A DNA stretch of 35,457 bases, taken from Halomarinibacterium sedimenti. GTDB lineage: Bacteria > Bacteroidota > Bacteroidia > Flavobacteriales > Flavobacteriaceae. The position numbers and the translations under genes are program-made. The stretch is taken from assembly GCF_019312585.1 (NCBI RefSeq), contig NZ_JAHWDP010000008.1, positions 1-35,457 on the forward strand, read 5' to 3'. Shown piece by piece: positions 26,889 to 34,800 of this stretch; position 1 is the stretch's first letter, and each line of letters begins with the position of its first letter. A model generated the notes under the pieces. That model saw only the letters and a list, made by a program, of their open reading frames with translations, did no database searches and was not told the origin of the DNA.

Positions 26889-27423
26889 GCGCTTTTAGTT
26901 TTGAAAAAGCATCCCAAATTACTACCCCAGTACTCACTGAAATATTAAGAGAATGTTTTGTGCCGTATTGTGGAATTTCAACAACAGCGTCACTTGCATT
27001 TACCACGTCTTGAGTAACTCCTTTTACTTCGTTACCAAAGACAAAGGCATATTTTTTATTTTTCTGGAGCTTAAAATCTAAAAGAGAAACGGAATGTTCA
27101 GCCTGTTCAATCGCAATGATATGAACAGCTTCTAATTTTAGTTTTTCAATGACTTCCAAAGTGCTTTTCGAATATTCCCAGCGTACACTTTCGGTAGCAC
27201 CCAGCGCTGTTTTAGTAATATCTTTATGGGGTGGGGTAGCGGTGATGCCACACAAATAAATTTTTTCAATTAAAAAGGCATCGGCCGTACGAAAAACAGA
27301 GCCAATATTATTCAAACTTCTAATATTGTCGAGTATAATAATGATGGGCGATTTCTGTACTTCTTTAAATTCTGAAGGAGAAATTCGATCCAATTCACTA
27401 TTTTTTAATTTTCGATGTTTCAT
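26878..27423 (-). CDS. TrmH-family (SpoU) RNA 2'-O-methyltransferase
   Basis: 181 residues from the ATG at 27423; an in-frame upstream start adds 18 residues unlike the family. The SPOUT knot motifs are IIIILDNIRSLNNIGSVFRTAD (motif 1), FVFGNEVKGVTQDVVNASD (motif 2) and IPQYGTKHSLNISVSTGVVIWDAF (motif 3), in order. The enzyme methylates a ribose 2'-OH, using S-adenosylmethionine; the target RNA cannot be told. No separate RNA-recognition domain is present, so it is a minimal member. Confidence 0.93.
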   Translation of the reverse strand: MKHRKLKNSELDRISPSEFKEVQKSPIIIILDNIRSLNNIGSVFRTADAFLIEKIYLCGITATPPHKDITKTALGATESVRWEYSKSTLEVIEKLKLEAVHIIAIEQAEHSVSLLDFKLQKNKKYAFVFGNEVKGVTQDVVNASDAVVEIPQYGTKHSLNISVSTGVVIWDAFSKLKALSP

Positions 27424-27438
27424 ATAATGAAGAAAACA

Positions 27439-27446
27439 CAAAGGTA
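27439..27446 (-). promoter_or_regulatory. -7 box (TACCTTTG) of the TrmH-family gene
   Basis: An exact TAnnTTTG box on the minus strand, 15 bp before the ATG at 27423. The CTTTGCGAG repeat copy lies just upstream, but its TTTG is only 12 bp away, too near for a normal -33 box. Confidence 0.45.
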
Positions 27447-27448
27447 AA

Positions 27449-27465
27449 ACTTTACTCGCAAAGCG
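27449..27465 (-). repeat. Second copy of the CTTTGCGAG element
   Basis: Reads TCGCTTTGCGAGTAAAG on the minus strand, a 17-base match to 7070-7086. It lies in the upstream region of the TrmH-family gene. Confidence 0.5.
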
Positions 27466-27648
27466 AAGGTAAAACATTCCGGTGTTCTGTTGAACATATA
27501 ATCATTCTTATTTAGCACCTCTTAGATTAACATTCAATATTTTTCTGAAGGTGTTTTTTGTGAAAAACTTTCTAAAACTATTGGCTATATTTTACTTTAA
27601 AAACTTGATAAATAATTATTTTAGCTATTCTCTTTTCCTTAAAAATAT

Positions 27649-30264
27649 ATGGCGAAAAAGGTCACTCCATTAATGAAACAATACAATACCATCAAGGCGA
27701 AATATCCTGATGCACTATTGCTATTTCGGGTAGGAGATTTTTACGAGACTTTTGGAGAAGACGCTGTGCGAGCTGCCAAAATTTTGAACATCACTTTAAC
27801 GGCCAGGAATAACGGAGGAGACATGACCGAATTGGCGGGTTTTCCGCATCATTCTGTAAATACCTATTTGCCCAAACTAGTGATGGCAGGTTGCCGTGTA
27901 GCTATTTGCGATCAATTGGAAGATCCTAAGCAAACTAAAACGATTGTAAAGCGGGGCGTCACTGAATTGGTGACTCCAGGTGTGGCGTTAAACGATGATA
28001 TTCTTCAAAGTAATTCGAACAACTTTTTGGCAGCCCTTCACTTCGAAGGCGATATCGTGGGGGTTTCATTTTTGGATGTATCGACTGGCGAGTTTTTAAC
28101 GTCTCAAGGTCCTGTGGAATACATCGATAAATTGCTTCAGAATTTCAACCCTTCCGAAGTGCTTTTCAGTAAACAAAAGCGCAAACTTTTTACGGAAAGT
28201 TTTGGTAATGATTTTCATGTATTTCACCTCGAAGATTGGGTTTTTCAAAAGGATTATGCTCATGAAACCCTAAACAAACACTTCGAAACTATTAATTTGA
28301 AAGGTTTTGGAATCGATCATCTGGATGCAGGTATCATTGCCTCGGGAGCGGCACTTCATTATTTAAGTGAAACACAACACAACCAGTTAAAACACATTGC
28401 ACGAATTTCCAGAATTGCTGAAGACGAATATGTGTGGATGGACCGTTTTACCATTCGGAATTTAGAATTATACCATGGAAATTCTTCAAATGCTGTAACG
28501 CTGCTTGATGTTATTGATAAAACTATTTCTCCTATGGGTGGGCGGTTGATGAAGCGTTGGTTGGCGTTACCACTTAAAAATAAGGAAAAAATAGTGCAGC
28601 GGCATGAGGTGGTGAGTTATTTATTAGACCATCTACCCCTTTTGGAAAAGGCGCAGCAACATATAAAAAGGATAGGAGATTTAGAACGGCTTATTTCGAA
28701 AACGGCCACTGGGAAAATTCATCCCAGAGAGGTCATTCAGCTAAAAAATTCGTTGGAAGCTGTGGTGCCGTTAAAAGCTTTAGCAAAGGACTCGAAAAAT
28801 GAATCGCTTCAAATTATTGGAGAACAACTACAAGATTGTGAAACACTTCGGAATAAAATAAAAGGAACACTTAAAGAGGAAGCACCCGTCAATATTTTAA
28901 AAGGAAATGCTATTGCTCCAGGTGTCAATGAAGAGTTGGATGAATTGAGAGGTATTGCCAAGGGAGGGAAGGATTACCTTGATAAGATGCTGGAAAGAGA
29001 GCAGGAACGCACCGGAATTACATCTCTGAAAATAGCTTCTAATAACGTTTTTGGGTATTACATTGAAGTACGTAACACCCACAAAGATAAAGTGCCCCAA
29101 GAATGGATTAGAAAGCAAACATTGGTAAGTGCCGAACGTTATATCACTGAAGAGCTAAAAGAATACGAAAGTAAAATTTTGGGTGCCGAAGAACGGATTC
29201 TGGCTTTGGAGCAAGATATTTTTGCAAAATTGGTACAATGGATGTTGCCCTTTATTGATGCGGTACAACAAACAGCAAAAGCGGTAGCACAATTAGATTG
29301 CCTTTCATCATTCGCTCAACAAGCCAAATTAGCAAATTACTCACGTCCTCTGCTGGATGATTCTTTCGATTTAGACATTAAAGAAGGGCGTCATCCTGTT
29401 ATTGAAAAGCAATTACCACCAGACACGCCCTATATTGCTAATGATGTGTTTTTAGACCGGGAGAACCAACAAATCATCATGATTACGGGGCCCAATATGA
29501 GTGGTAAAAGTGCTATTTTAAGACAAACGGCATTAATAGTCTTGTTGGCTCAAATGGGAAGTTTTGTTCCTGCCAAGGGAGTGCGAATGGGCTGTGTCGA
29601 TAAAATTTTTACAAGGGTAGGAGCGAGTGATAATATTTCCATGGGGGAGTCAACGTTTATGGTGGAGATGAACGAAACGGCTAGTATTCTTAATAATATT
29701 TCCGAAAGAAGTTTAGTGTTGCTTGATGAAATTGGCCGTGGGACCAGTACTTATGATGGAATTTCCATAGCTTGGGCCATCAGTGAATATTTGCATGAAC
29801 ACCCTTCAAAAGCAAAAACACTTTTTGCCACCCATTATCATGAACTCAACGAAATGACTGAAACTTTCAATAGAATTAAAAACTATAATGTTTCGGTAAA
29901 GGAGTTAAAAGACAATGTATTATTTCTTCGAAAATTAGTGCCTGGAGGTTCTCACCATAGTTTCGGGATTCATGTTGCGAAAATGGCTGGTATGCCTCAA
30001 GCAGTGATACAACGTGCAAATAAAATTTTGGTGCGTTTAGAAAAATCACATTCTTCTGAAGAACTATCAGATGAAATGGTAAAACTTTCTAAAGAAGAAC
30101 TGCAATTAAGTTTTTTTAAATTGGATGATCCATTGCTGGAAGAAATTAGAGATCAAATTTTAGAAACAGACATCGATACATTGACACCTGTAGAAGCTTT
30201 AATGAAGCTCAATGAAATAAAGCGTACCCTGCAACGAAATGCTTCAGTGAAGTTGAAAAAATAA
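27649..30264 (+). CDS. mutS: DNA mismatch repair protein MutS
   Basis: 871 residues, the full MutS1 length. The mismatch-reading Phe-x-Glu is Phe31-Tyr-Glu33 ([11 protein letters not shown]). The connector, core and clamp domains follow. The ATPase has GPNMSGKS (Walker A, 614-621; Lys620), [17 protein letters not shown] (Walker B and ABC signature) and FATHYHEL. The tail has the helix-turn-helix and a C-terminal dimer segment. MutS recognises mismatches and recruits MutL. It stands alone after 225 bp of AT-rich DNA, in which I see no clear -7 box, and is followed by the tRNA unit. Confidence 0.97.
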   Translation: MAKKVTPLMKQYNTIKAKYPDALLLFRVGDFYETFGEDAVRAAKILNITLTARNNGGDMTELAGFPHHSVNTYLPKLVMAGCRVAICDQLEDPKQTKTIVKRGVTELVTPGVALNDDILQSNSNNFLAALHFEGDIVGVSFLDVSTGEFLTSQGPVEYIDKLLQNFNPSEVLFSKQKRKLFTESFGNDFHVFHLEDWVFQKDYAHETLNKHFETINLKGFGIDHLDAGIIASGAALHYLSETQHNQLKHIARISRIAEDEYVWMDRFTIRNLELYHGNSSNAVTLLDVIDKTISPMGGRLMKRWLALPLKNKEKIVQRHEVVSYLLDHLPLLEKAQQHIKRIGDLERLISKTATGKIHPREVIQLKNSLEAVVPLKALAKDSKNESLQIIGEQLQDCETLRNKIKGTLKEEAPVNILKGNAIAPGVNEELDELRGIAKGGKDYLDKMLEREQERTGITSLKIASNNVFGYYIEVRNTHKDKVPQEWIRKQTLVSAERYITEELKEYESKILGAEERILALEQDIFAKLVQWMLPFIDAVQQTAKAVAQLDCLSSFAQQAKLANYSRPLLDDSFDLDIKEGRHPVIEKQLPPDTPYIANDVFLDRENQQIIMITGPNMSGKSAILRQTALIVLLAQMGSFVPAKGVRMGCVDKIFTRVGASDNISMGESTFMVEMNETASILNNISERSLVLLDEIGRGTSTYDGISIAWAISEYLHEHPSKAKTLFATHYHELNEMTETFNRIKNYNVSVKELKDNVLFLRKLVPGGSHHSFGIHVAKMAGMPQAVIQRANKILVRLEKSHSSEELSDEMVKLSKEELQLSFFKLDDPLLEEIRDQILETDIDTLTPVEALMKLNEIKRTLQRNASVKLKK

Positions 30265-30290
30265 GTCTTTCATAAAATTCTAAAAAACTC

Positions 30291-30320
30291 TTTGTAATTG
30301 CGTTAAATATTTTAAATTTG
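30291..30320 (+). promoter_or_regulatory. Promoter of the tRNA pair
   Basis: TTTG (30291-30294), 18 bp, TAAATTTG (30313-30320): a full match to the -33/-7 consensus, ending 38 bp before tRNA-Gly. Confidence 0.65.
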
Positions 30321-30358
30321 CTCCCGCTTTGTTAAAGAAGCAACGTTCTTAATAATTC

Positions 30359-30431
30359 GCGAAAATAGCTCAGTTGGTAGAGCGCAACCTTGCCAAGGTT
30401 GAGGTCGCGGGTTCGAATCCCGTTTTTCGCT
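30359..30431 (+). tRNA. tRNA-Gly (anticodon GCC)
   Basis: 73 bases. The 7-bp acceptor stem is GCGAAAA / TTTTCGC. The anticodon arm CAACC-TTGCCAA-GGTTG gives anticodon GCC. The T arm has the standard TTCGAAT loop. The CCA end is not encoded. Confidence 0.96.
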
Positions 30432-30467
30432 CGAAAGACCGAAAAACAAGTCTTTTTACCAAAGGAA

Positions 30468-30553
30468 GCAGAAGTGGTGGAATTGGTAGACACGCTGGAC
30501 TTAAAATCCAGTGGGCAGTAATGCTCGTGCGGGTTCAAGTCCCGCCTTCTGTA
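30468..30553 (+). tRNA. tRNA-Leu (anticodon TAA)
   Basis: 86 bases, class II, with a long variable arm. Acceptor stem GCAGAAG / CTTCTGT (one G-T pair), anticodon arm CTGGA-CTTAAAA-TCCAG (anticodon TAA) and T loop TTCAAGT. It follows tRNA-Gly by 36 bp in the same unit. Confidence 0.96.
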
Positions 30554-30555
30554 CA

Positions 30556-30588
30556 AAAAAAGGCCGAATCATTTGATTCGGCTTTTTG
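30556..30588. terminator. Terminator after the tRNA pair
   Basis: An 8-bp stem, GCCGAATC / GATTCGGC (30563-30570, 30575-30582), with an A-run before and five T after. It can also end the convergent membrane-protein gene. Confidence 0.88.
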
Positions 30589-30592
30589 CATG

Positions 30593-31117
30593 TTATAAAT
30601 CGTCGCTTAAAATCTTCTTTATTTCTCGATCGACATCGTCTTTTAGGTCATCATAGCCGGTTCTTTTTTTGCTAATGATGTATGATATATATATAAGGAA
30701 GAATAGGATGGGTAATACTACTGGTAAAGAATACCAAAAATCAAACTCATCTATATATTCCATTTTGGCATTTACAACACCAGAGAGTTGAAAAAGAAAC
30801 AGCGTTAATGGAACTAATATGGCATATTTCCACCAGTTTTGCGAAGTGAGGAACCATATGCCTGTTAACATCACAAAGATAATTTTTGTGAATAGCGCAT
30901 GCATATACATTTGAACACTTCCAAAACCTCCAGAATGGATGGTTCCAAAAATGGTTTTCCATTCTGTTGCTTCAGAAGGTGCAAATTTATATATGTAAAA
31001 TAAAAAAGGGGTAGTCACTAGCAAAATAGAGAGGAATACCCCTAAGATTATTTTACCTTTTCTATTATCCGTTTGGCGGAATTTCGTATTTGTCTTTATC
31101 GATTTGTTGTTGGTCAC
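30593..31117 (-). CDS. Four-helix membrane protein, unknown function
   Basis: 174 residues from a GTG start. Hydrophobic helices lie at about 21-45, 70-91, 95-115 and 126-148, joined by short loops (SGGFGSVQMYMH, SQNWWKY), and the tail is charged (KDDVDREIKKILSDD). I recognise no enzyme motif. The start lies 53 bp inside the upstream lipoprotein gene in another frame, so translation may be coupled. The pair resembles a lipoprotein-membrane protein pair I associate with other flavobacteria, but that is from memory. Confidence 0.72.
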   Translation of the reverse strand: MTNNKSIKTNTKFRQTDNRKGKIILGVFLSILLVTTPFLFYIYKFAPSEATEWKTIFGTIHSGGFGSVQMYMHALFTKIIFVMLTGIWFLTSQNWWKYAILVPLTLFLFQLSGVVNAKMEYIDEFDFWYSLPVVLPILFFLIYISYIISKKRTGYDDLKDDVDREIKKILSDDL

Positions 31118-31193
31118 TGGCTAATGATTCTGGTGTGCAACTAGCGGCTACAATTAAAGTAAGCATTGCTAAGGTAAGGATAACTTTTTTCAT
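31065..31193 (-). CDS. Small lipoprotein, 42 residues
   Basis: Too short for usual gene calling. ATG at 31193, a hydrophobic N-terminus and lipobox VAASC, then TPESLASDQQQIDKDKYEI, ending PPNG. After lipidation only about 24 residues remain. Support: a textbook lipoprotein signal, a -7 box (TAAATTTG) 29 bp upstream, and a 53-bp overlap with the membrane protein gene. No function can be inferred. Confidence 0.7.
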   Translation of the reverse strand: MKKVILTLAMLTLIVAASCTPESLASDQQQIDKDKYEIPPNG

Positions 31194-31222
31194 GATGATA
31201 GGTTTTGGTTAAAATTCAAGGT

Positions 31223-31230
31223 CAAATTTA
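31223..31230 (-). promoter_or_regulatory. -7 box (TAAATTTG) of the lipoprotein-membrane protein pair
   Basis: Exact TAnnTTTG on the minus strand, 29 bp before the ATG at 31193. Confidence 0.5.
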
Positions 31231-31278
31231 GACTGGAATTTGTTAAAATAAAATAGCATGAAAAAAGTATGTTTTTTG

Positions 31279-31286
31279 TATTTTTG
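31279..31286 (+). promoter_or_regulatory. Plus-strand -7 box (TATTTTTG)
   Basis: Exact TAnnTTTG inside TTTGTATTTTTGTC, the same 14 bases as at pdxJ. No gene starts within 500 bp downstream; the transcript would be a leader or a small RNA. Confidence 0.35.
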
Positions 31287-31303
31287 TCGGATTTTTCCTA
31301 CAC

Positions 31304-31315
31304 TTTATCGATAAA
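31304..31315. promoter_or_regulatory. Palindrome TTTATCGATAAA
   Basis: A perfect 12-bp palindrome, about 18 bp downstream of the -7 box at 31279; possible operator. A longer copy lies at 31491. Confidence 0.45.
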
Positions 31316-31490
31316 ATTTTATTTTTATCCTAAAGGTATTACGCATAGAAATTTATCAATAAAGGTGTTTTAACGATTTATATTGCATTTTATCTAATAA
31401 TAAATTGTTAAATTTCATTTTAAAATACGCAATACAACGATAAAAAGTTACAGTTAAACGAATAGAATGTCTTTTTTCGATATATTTTAC

Positions 31491-31506
31491 TTTTTATCGA
31501 TAAAAA
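31491..31506. promoter_or_regulatory. Palindrome TTTTTATCGATAAAAA
   Basis: A perfect 16-bp palindrome sharing its 12-bp core with 31304-31315. It lies 27 bp upstream of the -7 box of the giant gene. Confidence 0.5.
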
Positions 31507-31527
31507 TGTTAAAAATCTTAACATTTT
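31503..31527. promoter_or_regulatory. 10-bp inverted repeat in the -33 region of the giant gene
   Basis: AAAATGTTAA, 5 bp, TTAACATTTT: perfect arms at 31503-31512 and 31518-31527. It occupies the place of the -33 box, where no TTG is found, and overlaps the palindrome at 31491-31506. Confidence 0.55.
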
Positions 31528-31532
31528 AACTC

Positions 31533-31540
31533 TATATTTG
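31533..31540 (+). promoter_or_regulatory. -7 box (TATATTTG) of the giant surface-protein gene
   Basis: Exact TAnnTTTG. Transcription should begin about 31547, giving a leader of about 270 bases before the ATG at 31816. Confidence 0.55.
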
Positions 31541-31548
31541 TCATAATT

Positions 31549-31580
31549 AGTTCGCTCCCCCATTATAAGCGAACTTTTTC
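31549..31580 (+). terminator. Hairpin with T-run at the 5' end of the leader
   Basis: Stem AGTTCGCT / AGCGAACT (31549-31556, 31568-31575) with an 11-base loop, then T-rich sequence. It starts almost at the inferred first base, so it may protect the transcript end rather than terminate. Confidence 0.5.
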
Positions 31581-31669
31581 AATTAAAATTTTACGAATAC
31601 CATAGTATTTATATAATCCTACTTGGTTCAATATTTATGATTTTAAAATTCTATTACATTTTTAGGAAT

Positions 31670-31708
31670 AAAAAGTGCTCGCTTGATTTATGAGTGCTTT
31701 TTTTTTTG
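31670..31708 (+). terminator. Terminator-like hairpin within the leader
   Basis: Arms AAAAGTGCTC (31671-31680) and GAGTGCTTTT (31692-31701), two G-T pairs, then an unbroken T-run to about 31708. It lies about 107 bp before the ATG, the position of an attenuator. Confidence 0.5.
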
Positions 31709-31815
31709 ATAATAATACACTTGGCCGTGATAAATTTCTTTTTGGACTTTTCATTTATTCAATAGATATAACGCCTTGGAATTCATAAAAAAGACAATTA
31801 AATAATTCATTTCAT

Positions 31816-34800
31816 ATGAGAAATATTTATTCTAAAAAAAGTAAAATATACCGTAGCCTTAATAAGGTATGGGTATTGTATTCAATTATCTTGGGATCCC
31901 TTTTAGCCAATAATTTGCAAGCCCAAATTGTTTGTGGACCTGTTAATACATTATATCAAACTATTGGTAATGCAGGTGCTGGTGTTACAGAAATATATAG
32001 GTATAATAATTTTCAGCAATCATATGTTCTTGTCGGTCAATTTCCTGGAGTAACTAACATTAGTGCTTCAAATTCGGCTTATAACGCCACAACTCAATAT
32101 GTATATTCTAGTACCGGAGGATCAACAGTCCGAGTTTATGATCCTGCCAACAATTACAATTATATAGGAGATATTAATATAACAGGTAATTCTGTAAACT
32201 TCAATAATGTCCTGTTCGCACAAGGCGATTTCGTCGGATTCGTAAATGGGAATAGTATTGTACGTTTTGATGTTACAGGTATTGCAAGTTATCCGGCCTC
32301 AATACCCGTAACCGAAGTAGTAATAGCCGGAGCAGGAGGTTCAAATGATTTCTCTCTTCTGGGAAATAGCATCTATGGTGTTGCTGGTTTTTCAACGCTT
32401 CGAGTAATTGATTTAGTAGGAAATACAGTTACTAACAGAGCATTAACAGTGGATAATAGCCTAGATGGCATAGCTCACGGTAATGGTTGGGGTGCGGCTT
32501 GGCAAGATCGATTTGGTAATTTTTATACCTTCAATAATTTGAATGGTGCAATATATAAAATTACAAATGTCGCTAATCCGGCTTCGGTTAATCTAGTAAA
32601 GATATTAATTGCCAATCCATCTGGTCAAAATGATGGTTTTGGTTGTGAAATAGGACCTGATCCTCTCGATTGGGATGATGATGGGGTATCGGATATCACT
32701 GATATTGATGATGATAATGACGGTATTTTGGATTTAGATGAATCCGGTGGTACCGGGTTAGACCCTGGAGCTGATGCAGATGGTGATGCAATTCTAAACT
32801 TTAGAGATCCTGATATACCAGGTTATGTAGATACAAATGGAGATACGATTAATGATAATTTTGATTTTGATCTTGATGGAGTGCCTGATGCTTATGATTT
32901 AGATTCTGATAATGATGGAATTCCAGATAATATTGAAGGTCAAACAACGAATGGTTATATATCCCCAAGTACATTTGATGCAGATTTAAATGGATTAGAT
33001 GATAATTATGAAAGTGCTCCAGGAAATGGTGAAGGAATTTCTATTGTAAATACTGATGGTATTGATAATGCAGATGTTTTAGACTTTGACTCAGATAATG
33101 ATGGAATTTACGATACTAATGAAGCCGGAATTATTTTATCTGGACTAGATACAGATTTTGATGGACTTGACGATGCAGTGGATACGACAAATGACTTAAC
33201 GGATCCTAATGGAAATATTGATGATCCAACTTTATTGCCTGACTCGGATGGAGATGTTGGCTCAGGTGGAGATGTAGATTATCGTGATTCTAGAGATTCA
33301 GATGGAGATGGAGTTCTTGACTCAGTCGATCTTGATGATGATAATGATGGTATTTTAGATACTGATGAATACCCAGGATTGGATGAGTTTGGTGATGAAG
33401 ACGGAGATGGGATATATAATTATGCAGATTCAATTGATAATGGGACAGGGGATGGCTCAATTACAAATTATACAGATAGTAATCTAGATGGTATACCAGA
33501 TGCTTTCGATATAGATTTAGATGGAATTCCAAACCATTTAGATTTAGATTCTGATAGTGACAATTGTACAGATGCTAATGAAGCCTACAATGATTTGAAC
33601 GCAGATGGAGGGGACGGTGGAGAATATGGTACCGGAACCCCGCCACCAACTAACCCTGATGGGACTGTTATCGCTGCCAGTTATCTAGGGACAAATGCAA
33701 CTGTGACAACTTTTGGTCCAGACAATGATGGTGATGGCATTGCCAATTTGTGCGATTTGGATGATGATAATGACGGAAATCCAGATACAACGGATCCTAA
33801 TCCTTTAACACCTATGGCAATTGATGATTCAGATTCCGCAGTTATTGGTATTCCACAAAATATTCAAATTATTGGGAATGATGATTATTTTTCAAACAAT
33901 GATCCTAGTTCAACGGGTACGATTTACATAACTGATACAGGAACTGGGACAGCTGCTGGTACGATAGTATTTGACCCAGATACTGGTGAGTTGATTTATA
34001 CACCACTGGCAAGTGAAGGTAACACAACTGTTACTGTAGTATATGAAGTTTGTAATGATATTACACCGTTAGGCCCAGGTCCAGAGGATATTTGCTCGCA
34101 GGCTATTGTATCTATTATAATTATAGGGGATACAGATGGAGATGGCGTTACTGATAATGTGGACTCAGACCCAAACAACCCTTGTGATCCAGTTCAAGCT
34201 CCGGGTTATACTGGCTACGATTCTTCAAACCCTATTTGGCAAGCTGCAGACTGTGATGAAGATGGGGTAACTAATGGAACAGAAGCGAATGTCGATGGTA
34301 CAGACCCATATGACCCTTGTGACTATTTAGTAACAAGTCAGAATCTTGCAAATGTAGGTCCAACTTGGAACAACACAGATTGCGATGGCGATGGTGTAAC
34401 CAATGGCGATGAAATTGCTAGTGGAACAGACCCTCAAAACCCTTGTGATTATAATCCAGTACTAATAAGCTTACCTCAAACTACAATGTGGTTACTAGCA
34501 GATTGTGACGGCGATGGGACTAGTAATGGACAAGAACAAAATGATGGCACAGATCCTCTCGACCCTTGTAGTGTAACAAATCAAGTAATTCCAAATCCTG
34601 CAGACCCTAATTATTCTATTTGGGCTGCAGCAGATTGTGATGGTGATGGCGTCGATAATGGTACAGAAGCTACAATAGATGGAACAGATCCTTATGATCC
34701 ATGTGACGTTGCGACGCAGACCGTACAAACCAATCCAAATGCACCTGGAACACCTGCTCAAAATGCTTATAATGTTTGGGCCGCAGCAGACTGTGATGGC

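Larger units (their letters stand above)
31194..31815. other. 622-bp gene-free regulatory region
   Basis: No convincing gene (only 18- and 20-codon frames). Apart from the items listed separately, it holds AT-rich DNA with repeated TTTATC/GATAAA half-sites (31324, 31389, 31438) and a near-palindrome TTTATCAATAAA at 31352-31363. Confidence 0.7.

Noticed and set aside
31259-31530. Two short frames (18 codons from 31259, 20 codons from 31468)
   Set aside because: Very short, no signal or family, and they cross the palindromes and hairpin sequences; more likely chance in AT-rich DNA.
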